From: an uncultured Spartobacteria bacterium
GTDB taxonomy: Bacteria; Verrucomicrobiota; Verrucomicrobiia; Chthoniobacterales; Chthoniobacteraceae
NCBI GenBank assembly: GCA_903901425.1
Contig: CAIURC010000114.1
Coordinates: 1 to 64,000 of the forward strand
Direction of reading: 5' to 3'
DNA: 64,000 nucleotides
The notes beneath the pieces were generated by a model. The model searched no databases and was not told the origin of the DNA. It saw nothing but the letters and a program-made list of their open reading frames with translations. This document shows, one piece after another, positions 17,956 through 27,748 of the stretch. The translations under genes were made by a program, and so were the position numbers. Within the stretch, counting starts at the first letter, position 1. Every line of letters starts with the position of its first letter.

Positions 17956-17967
17956 GACACAGATGTC

Positions 17968-19086
17968 ATGAGAACCCCAGCCACGGTTGTCGAACTCCTT
18001 CAGGAACTGGTCCGGATTCCCAGCGTGAATCCGGCCGGGGAGCCTGGCACTCCGGGTGTGGGTGAGGAGCGCATCGCCCGGGAACTGGCTGATCTGCTTT
18101 CTGGCTGGGGGGCGGAAACGGAGTTGCGTCCTGTGGAACCCGGCCGGCCCAATGTGGTGGCCCGTTTCCGACCGGATCGGCCGGGAAAACCGCGTTTGCT
18201 GTTTGCGCCGCACACGGACACCGTCAGCGTTTCGGGCATGACGATTGAGCCGTTTGGCGGGGAGCTCCGGGATGGAAAGATCTGGGGACGCGGAGCCAGC
18301 GACACGAAGGGGCCGATGGCGGCGATGCTGTGGGCGCTTTTTGAGGAGCGCGATCGGCTGGCTGGGTTGCCATGGGAGATTTGGTTTGCGGGTCTGGCGG
18401 GGGAGGAGGCCGGGCAGCCCGGCGCGAAAGCGCTTGCGGCTCAGGAACAGTTCGATTTCGTGATTGCCGGCGAACCCACCGGTCTGGATGTGGTGCATAC
18501 GCACAAGGGGGCGCTCTGGTTGACGCTCCAGACCCGCGGCGTGGCGGTGCATGCGGCTTCCCCGGAACGCGGGGTGAACGCCATTTACAAGATGGCCGAC
18601 GTTCTTGGGTGTATCCGCGACGAGATTGCGCCCGGCTTGGCGCAGTTCTCCGATCCTGTGCTTGGGCCGGTGACCATCAGTGCCGGTGTCATTCATGGCG
18701 GTAGCAAGACCAACATCGTGCCGGATTTTTGCCGGGTGGAGATCGATGTCCGGACCGTGCCAGGATCCGGGAACGTGGCTGACTGGGTCGGGGAACGATT
18801 GAGGAGGGTGTGTCCGGATCTGGAGATGGAGACCGTTCAATCGCTGCCCATGGCCACGGATCCCGGGCATCCGATGGTGCAGGCGCTGGTCCGTGCAGGT
18901 GCGCGTCCCGTGGGCGCCCCGTGGTTCTGTGATGCGGCTGTTTTCGCGGCACGCGGGATGCCTGCGGTGGCGCTGGGGCCGGGCTCGATTCACCAAGCCC
19001 ACACGAAGGACGAGTGGATCACCCAGGCGGATCTGGAGGACGGGGTCCGATTTTTCCGGCGTTTTCTGTCGGGACTGGCAGGGTAA
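17968..19086 (+). CDS. M20 family metallopeptidase (ArgE/DapE/CPG2-like)
   Basis: This is a di-zinc amidohydrolase of 372 residues. The metal ligands are visible: His in FAPHTDTVSV, Asp in RGASDTKGPMAAML, the catalytic/ligand Glu pair in GLAGEEAGQPG, Asp/Glu in IAGEPTGLDVVH, and the C-terminal His in SIHQAHTKDEWI. A dimerisation (lid) domain occupies about residues 180-290. The family includes acetylornithine deacetylase, succinyl-diaminopimelate desuccinylase and carboxypeptidase G2. The sequence does not settle the substrate. An argA-type gene lies 5.5 kb downstream but is not in the same operon. Confidence 0.9.
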   Translation: MRTPATVVELLQELVRIPSVNPAGEPGTPGVGEERIARELADLLSGWGAETELRPVEPGRPNVVARFRPDRPGKPRLLFAPHTDTVSVSGMTIEPFGGELRDGKIWGRGASDTKGPMAAMLWALFEERDRLAGLPWEIWFAGLAGEEAGQPGAKALAAQEQFDFVIAGEPTGLDVVHTHKGALWLTLQTRGVAVHAASPERGVNAIYKMADVLGCIRDEIAPGLAQFSDPVLGPVTISAGVIHGGSKTNIVPDFCRVEIDVRTVPGSGNVADWVGERLRRVCPDLEMETVQSLPMATDPGHPMVQALVRAGARPVGAPWFCDAAVFAARGMPAVALGPGSIHQAHTKDEWITQADLEDGVRFFRRFLSGLAG

Positions 19087-19244
19087 GCCTCGTGGGGGTG
19101 CTGAGGATGGTGGGGGGCGGGGTTTGGGGACAAATCCTTGGACAAATTGGCACGCCCCACTAATGTTCCGCCTCCCGAGGAAGCCCGGCACTGTGCGGCG
19201 CGGTGCCGTGACGGCCGGGTTTCACGGGGTGAAAAACCGAAGCC

Positions 19245-19595
19245 ATGTCCCACTTTTCGACTTTGATTCTTGCCCAGGCGCCTGCGCCGACCGTCAAGCC
19301 GCCCCCAGACGGTCTCAACATGATGGTGATGATGCTGTTCTTCTTCGCGATGATGTACCTGCTGATGATCCGGCCCCAGCAGAAGCGCCAGAAGGAGCTT
19401 GCCGCGCAAATTGCCGCCACGAAAACTGGGGACCGTGTGGTGACCTCGGGCGGGATCCACGGGATCATCGCGAATGTGAAGGAGAAGACGTTTGTTTTGA
19501 AAGTCGCGGACAACGTGAAGATCGAGATCGATAAATCGGCGGTGGCGACGGTCTTGAAAGTCGCGGAGGCTGGTGCTGCGGAATCGGCGGGCTAG
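19245..19595 (+). CDS. yajC: Preprotein translocase subunit YajC
   Basis: YajC is a small single-span membrane partner of SecDF in the Sec translocon. The 116-residue protein has one long hydrophobic helix (MMVMMLFFFAMMYLLMIRP) followed by the typical cytoplasmic segment: QQKRQKELAAQI, then TGDRVVTSGGIHGIIANV. It sits 70 bp upstream of secDF, the usual order. Confidence 0.95.
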   Translation: MSHFSTLILAQAPAPTVKPPPDGLNMMVMMLFFFAMMYLLMIRPQQKRQKELAAQIAATKTGDRVVTSGGIHGIIANVKEKTFVLKVADNVKIEIDKSAVATVLKVAEAGAAESAG

Positions 19596-19665
19596 GCGAT
19601 CAGACATTTTTCCGTTTCCCGCGCGTTGAAGAGACGCAGAATTCACATCTAACCCTTACGTTTTC

Positions 19666-22011
19666 ATGCCTCCCATTTGGACTTTTCTGTTTGGCCTGCT
19701 TTTGCTGGCGCTCTTTGGTTGGTACTTTTTCACCGACAGCGACCGTGTGAAGCGGATCCTGGGAACGCTGTTGACAGTGATGCTCATGGCGCTGTGTGTC
19801 GCCGAGGTCAACCCGCCGCAGGAGCGCATCCAACTCGGTTTGGACCTCAAGGGGGGGACGTCCTTCCTGATCAAGTTGATGGAGCCGCAGAGCGAGGTGA
19901 CCGGGCCCAACGGGGAGAAGAGTGTGGAGGCGCGGGAAATCACGCCGACCATGGTGGACCAAGCGGTGGAGGTGATCCGGAAACGGGTAGACCAACTCGG
20001 AACCAGTGAGCCGGTGATCACGCCTCAGGGCAAGGAGCGGATTTTGGTCCAGATTCCGGGGCTGAGCACGGCTGCTCTGGCCGAGACCCGGGAGCAATTG
20101 CGGAAAGTGGCCAAGTTGGAGTTCAAGATGGTGCACCCGGACTCCCAGGCTATGGTGGCCGGCACGGTCCCGCCGGATCCCGCTTACCGACTTGAAACCT
20201 ATCGGGATGAGCGAAATGGCAAGATTGAGGAAGAACAGCTTTTCGTGAAGAAAAAGGCGGACATTCCGGGAAGCATGGTGACCGGGGCGTTTGCGTTTTT
20301 TGACAAGGAGGGCTGGGGGGTCAGCCTGCGGTTTAGCTCCGAAGGTGCAGACCTGTTCGGCAAGCTGACGGCGGAGAACGTGGGCAAACGGTTCGCGATT
20401 GTGCTGGATAATGCTGTAACGTCGGCCCCGGTAATCCGGGACGCGATTTATGGGGGGAGCGCTCAGATCACAGGGAATTTCAGCGAACAACAGGCGCGCA
20501 CTTTGGCCAGTGTGCTTGAGAATCCGCTGCAGAATGAGGTGCGGATTGAGGAGGAACGGAGCACATCCGCGACGCTCGGCCAAGACGCGATCCGGAGCGG
20601 GTTCACAGCGGGCTGGGTTGGGGTTGTGGCGACGTTTCTTTGCGTGCTGCTGTACTACCGGTTTGCAGGTTTGATTGCGAACATCGCGCTGGTGGTCAAC
20701 GTGGTGCTTCTCTTTGGGGCGATGGCGATGTTTGGGACGGTTCTGACGCTGCCCGGGATGGCGGGGATCATCTTGACGCTCGGGATGGCTGTGGATGCGA
20801 ACGTGTTGATTTACGAGCGGTTGCGCGAGGAGTTGGCAGCGGGCAAGTCGAACCGGGCGGCAATTTCCGCTGCGTTCGACAAGGCCTTCACGGCGATTTT
20901 TGACTCGAACGTCACGACGCTGATCACGGCGGTGATTCTGTTCTGGAAGGCAACCGGACCCGTGAAGGGGTTTGCGGTGGCGCTGACCATGGGGGTTGTC
21001 GCATCGCTGTTCACGGCTCTGGTGGTGACCCGCAACCTGTTTGACTGGTCGCTGAAGCTGGGGATTCTCAAAGAGGTCCGGATGACCAACCTGATCCAGT
21101 CCACCCAGTACGATTTTCTCGGGAAACGCAAACTCGCGGTCATCTTCTCCACTGTGGTGATCCTTGGTTCGATGGGGGTATTCGCCCTGCGCGGTGAGAA
21201 AAACTTCGGCGTGGATTTCAAGGGGGGGGACCGATTGGTGCTTGAGGCCACGCAGTCCAAGCCCAGCGACGGGGAGGTCCGCGATGTGATTGGCCGGATG
21301 CAACCCAAGGTGGGGGATTTCGTTGTCCAGACCGAGACCTCGGCCAGCAAGGTGTTCACGACCATCCGGAGTCCCAAGGAGACCGGGGATCTGATCGCCA
21401 AGCATTTGCTGTCCACGATGCCGCAGGCTGCGTTTCGGGTGGAACAGTCCGAGAAGGTGGGGAGTTTGGTGGGCGATGAACTGGCCCAGAACTCGTTGAT
21501 TGCGCTGGGGTTGGGCATGGTGGGGATCTTGATTTACGTGACGCTCCGGTTCGAGTTTTCGTTTGCTCTCGGGGCTCTGGCGGCGTTGATCCACGACGTG
21601 GTGATCACGGTGGGCGCGTTTGCCCTGTTTGAGCGCGAACTGTCCCTGATCATCGTTGGCGCGGTTCTGACCATTGCCGGGTACTCGGTGAACGACACGA
21701 TCGTGGTATTTGACCGGATCCGTGAGGGGATCCAGACTGGGCGGAAAGGGTCGCTCTTGGAAATCATGAACCTGAGCGTGAACGAGACCCTGAGTCGGAC
21801 AATCCTCACGGGGGGCGTCACGCTGCTGACCACCGCTGGATTGTACGCATTTGGCGGTCCAGTTCTGAACGACTTCGCGTTCGCGATCTTTGTGGGGGTG
21901 CTTGTGGGAACCTACTCCTCCATCTTCATCGCAGCTCCCATCGTCTACTGGTTCTCCGGGGCGCGTTCCGGTAAGGAACTGTCGGTGTCCGGGGCCGGGG
22001 CCGGCGTCTGA
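19666..22011 (+). CDS. secDF: Fused protein translocase subunit SecDF
   Basis: SecD and SecF use the proton gradient to help pull exported proteins through the Sec channel. Here both are in one 781-residue chain. The SecD half (to about residue 470) has the GLDLKGGTSF signature, a shortened periplasmic P1 region and six membrane helices with GMAVDANVLIYERLREE. The SecF half begins near FLGKRKLAVIFS, has GVDFKGGDRL, and ends with six helices including GYSVNDTIVVFDRIREG. It directly follows yajC. Fusions are known in several phyla and are not an error here, since the frame is continuous. Confidence 0.96.
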   Translation: MPPIWTFLFGLLLLALFGWYFFTDSDRVKRILGTLLTVMLMALCVAEVNPPQERIQLGLDLKGGTSFLIKLMEPQSEVTGPNGEKSVEAREITPTMVDQAVEVIRKRVDQLGTSEPVITPQGKERILVQIPGLSTAALAETREQLRKVAKLEFKMVHPDSQAMVAGTVPPDPAYRLETYRDERNGKIEEEQLFVKKKADIPGSMVTGAFAFFDKEGWGVSLRFSSEGADLFGKLTAENVGKRFAIVLDNAVTSAPVIRDAIYGGSAQITGNFSEQQARTLASVLENPLQNEVRIEEERSTSATLGQDAIRSGFTAGWVGVVATFLCVLLYYRFAGLIANIALVVNVVLLFGAMAMFGTVLTLPGMAGIILTLGMAVDANVLIYERLREELAAGKSNRAAISAAFDKAFTAIFDSNVTTLITAVILFWKATGPVKGFAVALTMGVVASLFTALVVTRNLFDWSLKLGILKEVRMTNLIQSTQYDFLGKRKLAVIFSTVVILGSMGVFALRGEKNFGVDFKGGDRLVLEATQSKPSDGEVRDVIGRMQPKVGDFVVQTETSASKVFTTIRSPKETGDLIAKHLLSTMPQAAFRVEQSEKVGSLVGDELAQNSLIALGLGMVGILIYVTLRFEFSFALGALAALIHDVVITVGAFALFERELSLIIVGAVLTIAGYSVNDTIVVFDRIREGIQTGRKGSLLEIMNLSVNETLSRTILTGGVTLLTTAGLYAFGGPVLNDFAFAIFVGVLVGTYSSIFIAAPIVYWFSGARSGKELSVSGAGAGV

Positions 22012-22140
22012 GGGGCGCCCGTGGAGTGGAATCCGAGCCGGCGGTGGCTGGCGGGATGCCGCCCCCGATTTGCCCCGGACGCGAGTCCGTGTTAGAGATG
22101 GATTTGAGGTTTTGGAATCGAGATAAACCAGCAAACCACC

Positions 22141-22458
22141 ATGCCGACGTACGAGTATTACTGTCAGAAGTGTAAAAAGAGTTTCGAGGCCTTCCAATCG
22201 ATGCGGGACAACGCGTTCGAGACATGTCCTCAGGAGTTGTGCTGCCGGAAAACTTGGGGCAAGGGGGCTGTGGTGCGTCAGCTTGGGACTGGAGCGGGTC
22301 TGATCTTCAAGGGGTCCGGTTTCTACATCACCGACTACCGGAGCGAGGGGTACAAGGCGGCAGCGCAGAGTGACAAAGCGTCGGGTTCCGGGGGCAAGGA
22401 CGGGGGGAAAGAGAGCTCCAAGAAAGAGGGAGGCAAGAGCGCCCCGAAGAAGGAATGA
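22141..22458 (+). CDS. FmdB-family zinc-ribbon regulatory protein
   Basis: This 105-residue protein starts MPTYEYYCQKCKKSFEAFQS, the hallmark of the FmdB/CxxC_CxxC zinc-ribbon family, with a second Cys cluster CPQELCC. The GLIFKGSGFYITDYR segment is also family-typical. The C-terminal 35 residues are a Lys/Ser/Gly-rich tail. FmdB was named as a putative regulator of formamidase; in general the function is unknown. Its stop overlaps the next ATG by four bases. Confidence 0.9.
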   Translation: MPTYEYYCQKCKKSFEAFQSMRDNAFETCPQELCCRKTWGKGAVVRQLGTGAGLIFKGSGFYITDYRSEGYKAAAQSDKASGSGGKDGGKESSKKEGGKSAPKKE

Positions 22459-23213
22459 GCGGTTCCCCCCGGAGCTTGAAGTGCAACGGTTGCCAGGCCG
22501 AGAACGAGTGGGAGCGCGTTTACTGCCGCGCCTGCGGCGCGAAGTTAGACCGGTCAGAGTTGCCCGGGACGGATTCCCGAGAGCCAGAGGTGGTGCCGGT
22601 TTCAAGCGAGCCATCCGGGGGCGTGGTCCGGGGTTCCAGGCGTGTTCTGGGGGTGCCGCGCGGTGTGTGGAGGGCCGTTCAGGTGGTCTCGGCGGCGCTG
22701 GTGACAGGCTTCCTGATCCAAGCGTTCCGCGAACCTGAGTTTTTGGAGGCGCAGAAGGGGCAGTTGGCCACGCAACCGGTCGGGAGTGCGGTGCTGCAGG
22801 CCCTTGAAAATCCAAAGCCCCAAAAGGTGGCTTTCAGTGAGGCGGACTTGAACAGTTACCTCGGAAAAATTCATACAGTGAAACCCGGTTGGGTGCCGTG
22901 GGTGAAGTTCGGCCGTTTTTACGTGGATGTCGGAGATGGGGTCGTTGGGCTCCAGCTCCGGAACGATGTCTGGGGCTGGCCCCTTTACATGGGCCTCCAA
23001 TACCGGGTGGCGGGGGAACACGGCATCTTGAATTCCCGCCTGATTGGGGCAAGTCTCGGTCGGGCACGGATTCCGGCATTTCTTGCGCCCGGACTGCGGC
23101 TCGGGTTTGGGAATTTGTTCCGGGTGATGGATGCGGAATGGCGGTTGGTTTCGAGGATGGATTCCGTGCGGTTGGAGGAGGGACGGATTGTGTTGGTCAC
23201 CAAGGGGCTTTGA
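22455..23213 (+). CDS. Zinc-ribbon membrane protein of unknown function
   Basis: A small zinc ribbon at the N terminus has Cys10, Cys13, Cys24 and Cys27 (CNGC ... CRAC). A polar linker follows, then one membrane helix at about residues 75-95 (VVSAALVTGFLIQAF). The remaining roughly 150 residues probably lie outside the cytoplasm and look beta-rich, with FSEADLNSYLGKI and GVVGLQLRND. I do not recognise the C-terminal domain. The gene is coupled by ATGA to the FmdB gene and by TGAATG to the next, so the three form an operon. Confidence 0.7.
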   Translation: MSGSPRSLKCNGCQAENEWERVYCRACGAKLDRSELPGTDSREPEVVPVSSEPSGGVVRGSRRVLGVPRGVWRAVQVVSAALVTGFLIQAFREPEFLEAQKGQLATQPVGSAVLQALENPKPQKVAFSEADLNSYLGKIHTVKPGWVPWVKFGRFYVDVGDGVVGLQLRNDVWGWPLYMGLQYRVAGEHGILNSRLIGASLGRARIPAFLAPGLRLGFGNLFRVMDAEWRLVSRMDSVRLEEGRIVLVTKGL

Positions 23214-24530
23214 ATGGGAATCCGGATTGCGTGGCTGGCGTTGGCCGTTGCCTGCGGGCTTCTTTCGAACGCCCCTGCGGCACCGTTTGACGCCCGGTCA
23301 CGGACGGTGAGCAGTTCAGCCCAAGTCTTGGTTTACAGTCAGAACGCCGAGCTGCGCACACGGGCGGCGAGTCTTGCGGAGGACATCAAGAGCCAGTTGC
23401 TCGGTTTTTTTGGGGAGACGGATCAATGGCGGTTTCCGGTGGTGGTGTCCATTGAGCCGGCGGGAAGTGATCCGGCGGTGATCCGGCTCAATCTGGTGGA
23501 CACGCCGGACGGGATGAGTGTGCAACTCCAGGTGCGGCCGGGGACCGACCCGGCAGAAGTGCATCTGGAGAAGCACCTGCTGCGTGCCCTGCTTCTGGAG
23601 CGGATGTATCGGAGGCGGGAGCGAGTTCGTGCGGGCGATTCTTACCTTGAAGCCCCGCGCTGGCTGGTGGAGGGGTTGCTGGTCTTCCGCCGGTTTCGCG
23701 AGGGCAGCCGGAGCCTTTCCCAGTACCGGCTTTTGCTGGGGGCGCAAAACCTTTTGCCAGTGGAGGAGATTTTGGAAAACCGGGTGGAACTCCTTGGGTC
23801 ACCCACGGCAGAAGCGATGGATGCCGTGTACTCTTACTGCCTGATTCGGTTGTTGATGGACCAACCGGAGGGTCGGGCGGGGTTGGTCCGTTTGGTGGAG
23901 GACTGGCCCGATTGCGGCAACACGCCGGTGGAGGCGCTGGGATCCCATTTTCCATCCCTTGGCGTTTCACCGGATGGGTTGAGGAAATGGTGGACGCTGG
24001 GTGTGGCGCGGTTGGCAGCGACTTCGGAAGGAACCATGCTGGATGCTGGGGAGAGCGAAAAGCATTTGGTCCGGCTTCTGCAGGTGGAGGTGGTGGTGAA
24101 CTCGGATGGGAGCCGGACCCGTTTTGAGTTGGAGCAATTTGAGGAGTTCCTGCCGCTGCCGGATGCGCGGCGCGGGTTGAAGGCGGCGCAGGCGGCAATG
24201 CTGGAGGCCGGGAGCCGGTTGCACTTCATGTTTCAGCCGGTCCTCGCCCAGTACGAGGCCGTGGTGGTGGATTTGTTGGCGGGTAAAAAACGGGGTGTCG
24301 CGGAGAAGATCCGCAAGGCGGACCGGGCCCGGCTGGATGTCCGGCACCGGCTGGATGGAATTGCGGACCTGTTGAACCACTACGAGGCGACTCAGATGAA
24401 GGGGTTCAGTGGTGCGTTTGGCGGGTTGCTCAAAACGGTGCCTGCCCGGCCGGCCGGCGAGCCGGGTGGAAAGACGGAAACTGTGCCCGGGGTGGGGGCT
24501 GCGGGACGGGACCTTTTGCCCCCGAAATGA
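23214..24530 (+). CDS. Exported protein of unknown function
   Basis: The N terminus (MGIRIAWLALAVACGLLSNAPA) is a Sec signal peptide. The mature protein of about 415 residues has no catalytic motif that I recognise. The stretch ending in RWLVEGLLVFRRFREGS resembles the region around the active site in gluzincin-like peptidases, but there is no H-E-x-x-H. The C-terminal third is helical and charged (LAGKKRGVAEKIRKADRARLDV). It is the last gene of the FmdB/zinc-ribbon operon; its ATG begins one base after the preceding stop. Confidence 0.65.
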   Translation: MGIRIAWLALAVACGLLSNAPAAPFDARSRTVSSSAQVLVYSQNAELRTRAASLAEDIKSQLLGFFGETDQWRFPVVVSIEPAGSDPAVIRLNLVDTPDGMSVQLQVRPGTDPAEVHLEKHLLRALLLERMYRRRERVRAGDSYLEAPRWLVEGLLVFRRFREGSRSLSQYRLLLGAQNLLPVEEILENRVELLGSPTAEAMDAVYSYCLIRLLMDQPEGRAGLVRLVEDWPDCGNTPVEALGSHFPSLGVSPDGLRKWWTLGVARLAATSEGTMLDAGESEKHLVRLLQVEVVVNSDGSRTRFELEQFEEFLPLPDARRGLKAAQAAMLEAGSRLHFMFQPVLAQYEAVVVDLLAGKKRGVAEKIRKADRARLDVRHRLDGIADLLNHYEATQMKGFSGAFGGLLKTVPARPAGEPGGKTETVPGVGAAGRDLLPPK

Positions 24531-24626
24531 GAGGCGCGCGTCCGCACGGTGCGGGATTGGAGCCGGGAGGGGCGTTTTTCCGCTTTGATGCCGGCAAAAT
24601 CTGGTGTCTGTACTGGGATCGCAACG

Positions 24627-25934
24627 ATGAAAGTTTCTGACCTCCGCGGCATTCTGCAGTATGTCCCCCGGTTCCGGGACCGGATTTTTGTGGTGGCAGT
24701 GGACGGACAGGTGGTGGGGTCGCCGAATTTTGCGAACCTGCTTTTGGACATCGCGGTGCTGCGTTCCTTGAGCATCAAGGTGATCCTCGTGCACGGGGCG
24801 GGTCAGCAGATTGAGGACCTTGCCCGGGAACGGGGAGTGGTGTGCACCAACGTCGACGGAACCGGGCCGACAGACGACCGGACGCTGAAGATCAGTCTGG
24901 AGGCCGCCACGAGCGTGATGAACGAGGTGATGCAGGGGCTGACCTCCGTCGACCTCCGTGCAGCCTACGCCAACGTGGTGATCGCCCATCCGGCGGGGAT
25001 TTTGGGTGGCGTGGATTACCAGAACACGGGGCGCGTGGAACGGGTGGACACCAAACCGCTCCACCTTTTCCTGAACGAAGGCATTATCCCGGTAATACCG
25101 CCCATGGGTTTTGATGGCGAGGGCAAGACGTTCCGGGTGAACTCGGATGGGATCGCCTTGGAGGTGGCCGAGGCCATGCAGGCCATGAAAATCCTGTTCC
25201 TTTCCGCAGACGCCTGCCGGCTGCAGGGGGAGGTGGTGCGGCAGTTGTCGATTGCGGAAACCGAGGACATGGTCAAGCGCCGGCGGGCGCAGGTCGAGCC
25301 GCGCCTGCTTTCCAAGCTGGAGCACGCGGCGCGGGCCTGCCGCCAGGGGATCCCGCGGGTCCACCTGCTCAACGGAATGCAGGACGAGGCTCTGCTGACC
25401 GAGGTGTTCAGCCATGAGGGCATTGGCACCATGGTTTACTCGAACGATTACCAGCAGATCCGACGGATTTTCAAAAAAGACGTTCGCGCCGTCATGACGC
25501 TGATCCGGCAGTCTGTCCAGAACGAGGAGCTGGTCCGACGGACGCGGGCGGACATTGTGGCCCAGTTGAACGACTACTGGGTGCTTGAAATCGATCGGGC
25601 ATTGGTCGGCTGCGTCGCGCTCCACCTGTACCCCGAGGAAGGGATGGCGGAACTGGCCTGCCTGTACGTGAACAAAAACCAGGAGGGCCAGGGCTACGGG
25701 CGAAAACTCATGGCGTTCGCCGAACAACTCGCTGCCGAAAAAGGCATGCGGCATATCTTCGCCCTCTCCACGCAGACCTACAATTTCTTCCAGCAAAAGG
25801 GCGGTTACGCCGAGGTGTCTCCAGACCTGCTTCCGGCCGAGCGCCGGAAAAAATGGGAGGCCAGTGCGCGCAACTCCAAGGTGATGATGCGTCCCGCTGT
25901 GGGGCCGGCCGCTCTGGAGCCCCGGAGGGCTTGA
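24627..25934 (+). CDS. argA: Amino-acid N-acetyltransferase (N-acetylglutamate synthase)
   Basis: This enzyme makes N-acetylglutamate, the first step of arginine synthesis. The 435-residue chain has two domains. Residues 1-290 form an amino-acid kinase fold, with ILVHGAGQQIEDLA and FRVNSDGIALEVAEAM. Residues 295-435 form a GNAT domain, with LACLYVNKNQEGQGYGRKLM and YNFFQQKGGYAEV. This is the E. coli ArgA layout, in which arginine bound to the kinase-like domain gives feedback inhibition. The ATG at 24627 begins the conserved region; in-frame starts further upstream overlap the spacer and add an unlikely sequence. Confidence 0.93.
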   Translation: MKVSDLRGILQYVPRFRDRIFVVAVDGQVVGSPNFANLLLDIAVLRSLSIKVILVHGAGQQIEDLARERGVVCTNVDGTGPTDDRTLKISLEAATSVMNEVMQGLTSVDLRAAYANVVIAHPAGILGGVDYQNTGRVERVDTKPLHLFLNEGIIPVIPPMGFDGEGKTFRVNSDGIALEVAEAMQAMKILFLSADACRLQGEVVRQLSIAETEDMVKRRRAQVEPRLLSKLEHAARACRQGIPRVHLLNGMQDEALLTEVFSHEGIGTMVYSNDYQQIRRIFKKDVRAVMTLIRQSVQNEELVRRTRADIVAQLNDYWVLEIDRALVGCVALHLYPEEGMAELACLYVNKNQEGQGYGRKLMAFAEQLAAEKGMRHIFALSTQTYNFFQQKGGYAEVSPDLLPAERRKKWEASARNSKVMMRPAVGPAALEPRRA

Positions 25935-25994
25935 ACCTGCCCCCGCAGCTCAAGCGGGGGCGGCCTCCCGTCGGCAGTCCGTCTTAGATTTCTC

Positions 25995-27614
25995 ATGAAC
26001 CCCGGCTACCTGCTCGACGGTCTGGTGATCGTCTTTTACTTCGTGCTCATCGTTTCCATCGGCCTCTACAAAGGCCGGGGGGAACAGTCCATGAGCGCAT
26101 TCGCCATCGGCGACCGCAACATTCCATGGTGGGCGGTACTCGCTTCCATCCTTGCCGCCGAGATCAGTGCCGCCACCTTCCTCGGCGCCCCCAATGAAGG
26201 ATACGCCCTGCGGAATTTCACCTACGCCCAACTGGCCATCGGCACCATCCTCGCCCGGGTTGTCATCGCCTTTCTTTTCATCAAGCCCTACTACGATTAC
26301 CGCGTCGTCTCGATCTACGAGTTCCTCCTCTTGAGATTCGGGCACGCCACAAAAAACGCCGCCTCTGCCGTCTTTCTCGCCACCCGTGCCCTTGCCAGCG
26401 GCACCCGCCTCTACGTGGCCGCCGTGGTTCTGGTGTTGGGATACGAAAAAATCACCGGCACCAAGCTTCCCCCCCTTCAAGAGGTCAGCGTTTATGTGGC
26501 TGCACTGGCGTTCCTCACCGGCGTGACGGCCGTGTACACCGCTGCCGGGGGAATCAAGGCTGTCGTCTGGACCGACCTCATCCAGGCGAGCATCATGTTC
26601 GGTGCGCTCGGTTACGCCATCTGGACCCTGCTCCAAAGGGTGCCCGGCGGTTGGGACGGCGCATTGCAGATCTTGGACGCCCCCCGCGATCTTGCGTTCT
26701 TTGATTCCGGCTGGGTGGCAGGTCGCGGCATCTGGGAGAACGTCCGGGCCATTCTGGAGTCCGAGTACACGATTTTTGCGGCAGTGCTGGGGTCGACCTT
26801 CCTGACAATGGCCACGCATGGCACCGACCAGGACATGGTGCAGCGGATGCTCACTGCAAAAGACCACACCCGGAGCCGGCTTGCGCTGATCCTGTCAGGG
26901 CTTGCGGACCTCCCGCTTGTCCTGTGTTTTCTTTTGGTTGGAATTTTGTTGTGGGTGTTTTACAGGGAACCGGGCAAGGCGCACCCCTTCGCGCACTTCA
27001 TTCTCGACCATATGCCCGTCGGCGCCAGGGGCCTTCTGGTGGCCGGAATTTTCGCCACCGCCATGGGATCCCTCAGCACCGCTCTCAACGCCCTGGCCAC
27101 CAGTTTCACTGAGGACTGGTACGTGCCTTATTTCCGCCGGGGCGCCTCCCAGAACGAGGTGGTGCGGGCCGCTCGGTGGAGTACCGTAGCGTTCTCCATT
27201 CTTCTGGTCTTGATCGGGTCCGCGACCGCCTATGCGGTGGTGATTCTGAAGTCCAGGGTCATCCCGATTGTCCTGGGGATTTTCGGGTACACCTACGGCT
27301 CGCTTTTGGGGGTTTTTCTGGTGGGCATGCTGACCCGGCGCCGCGGGAGCAACCGGGGCAACCTCTGGGCCATGGCGGCGGGCTTCGGGGCCGTGGCGCT
27401 GTTGAGCGGCCTCCACAACGACCTCTGGATTCTTGCGCATCCTGCGGCTGCCTCTGGCGCGGCGCCTCAACCGCTTTGGAAACCCCTCTGGCTGCCGGTG
27501 GTGGAGTTTCCCTGGAGGATCCTTTTTGGGACCGTGGTGACGTTTGGGGTGGCGGTCTGTTTCCGGACCCCGGAGTCGCAGATCCGGTTGGTGGAGGAAC
27601 GGGCGGGGCGTTGA
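25995..27614 (+). CDS. Sodium:solute symporter family protein
   Basis: This is an integral membrane protein of 539 residues with about 13 hydrophobic helices. SSS-family features are the SMSAFAIGDRNIPWWAV segment after helix 1, SAATFLGAPNEGY in helix 2, and ATHGTDQDMVQRMLTA in the cytoplasmic loop, a strong signature for this family. It imports a small organic solute with Na+; the substrate is not evident. It lies between argA and dnaA and appears to be a single gene. Confidence 0.93.
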   Translation: MNPGYLLDGLVIVFYFVLIVSIGLYKGRGEQSMSAFAIGDRNIPWWAVLASILAAEISAATFLGAPNEGYALRNFTYAQLAIGTILARVVIAFLFIKPYYDYRVVSIYEFLLLRFGHATKNAASAVFLATRALASGTRLYVAAVVLVLGYEKITGTKLPPLQEVSVYVAALAFLTGVTAVYTAAGGIKAVVWTDLIQASIMFGALGYAIWTLLQRVPGGWDGALQILDAPRDLAFFDSGWVAGRGIWENVRAILESEYTIFAAVLGSTFLTMATHGTDQDMVQRMLTAKDHTRSRLALILSGLADLPLVLCFLLVGILLWVFYREPGKAHPFAHFILDHMPVGARGLLVAGIFATAMGSLSTALNALATSFTEDWYVPYFRRGASQNEVVRAARWSTVAFSILLVLIGSATAYAVVILKSRVIPIVLGIFGYTYGSLLGVFLVGMLTRRRGSNRGNLWAMAAGFGAVALLSGLHNDLWILAHPAAASGAAPQPLWKPLWLPVVEFPWRILFGTVVTFGVAVCFRTPESQIRLVEERAGR

Positions 27615-27748
27615 GCAGGTGGCTCTGCGTCAACTACAATCCGGTTTCGGGCCTGAAATAAATATGGGGACTTTTCCCCAAATTTTCTTGGCGCCCCCAA
27701 GGGTGCGGCCTACCCTCCGGAGCCATCCGGGCGAACCGAAAGGGGGCC

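Noticed and set aside
19600-22815. A 1071-codon open frame on the minus strand opposite secDF and its neighbours
   Set aside because: It is antisense to confirmed secDF and has the Arg/Pro/His-rich composition typical of GC-rich shadow frames; no domain is recognisable.
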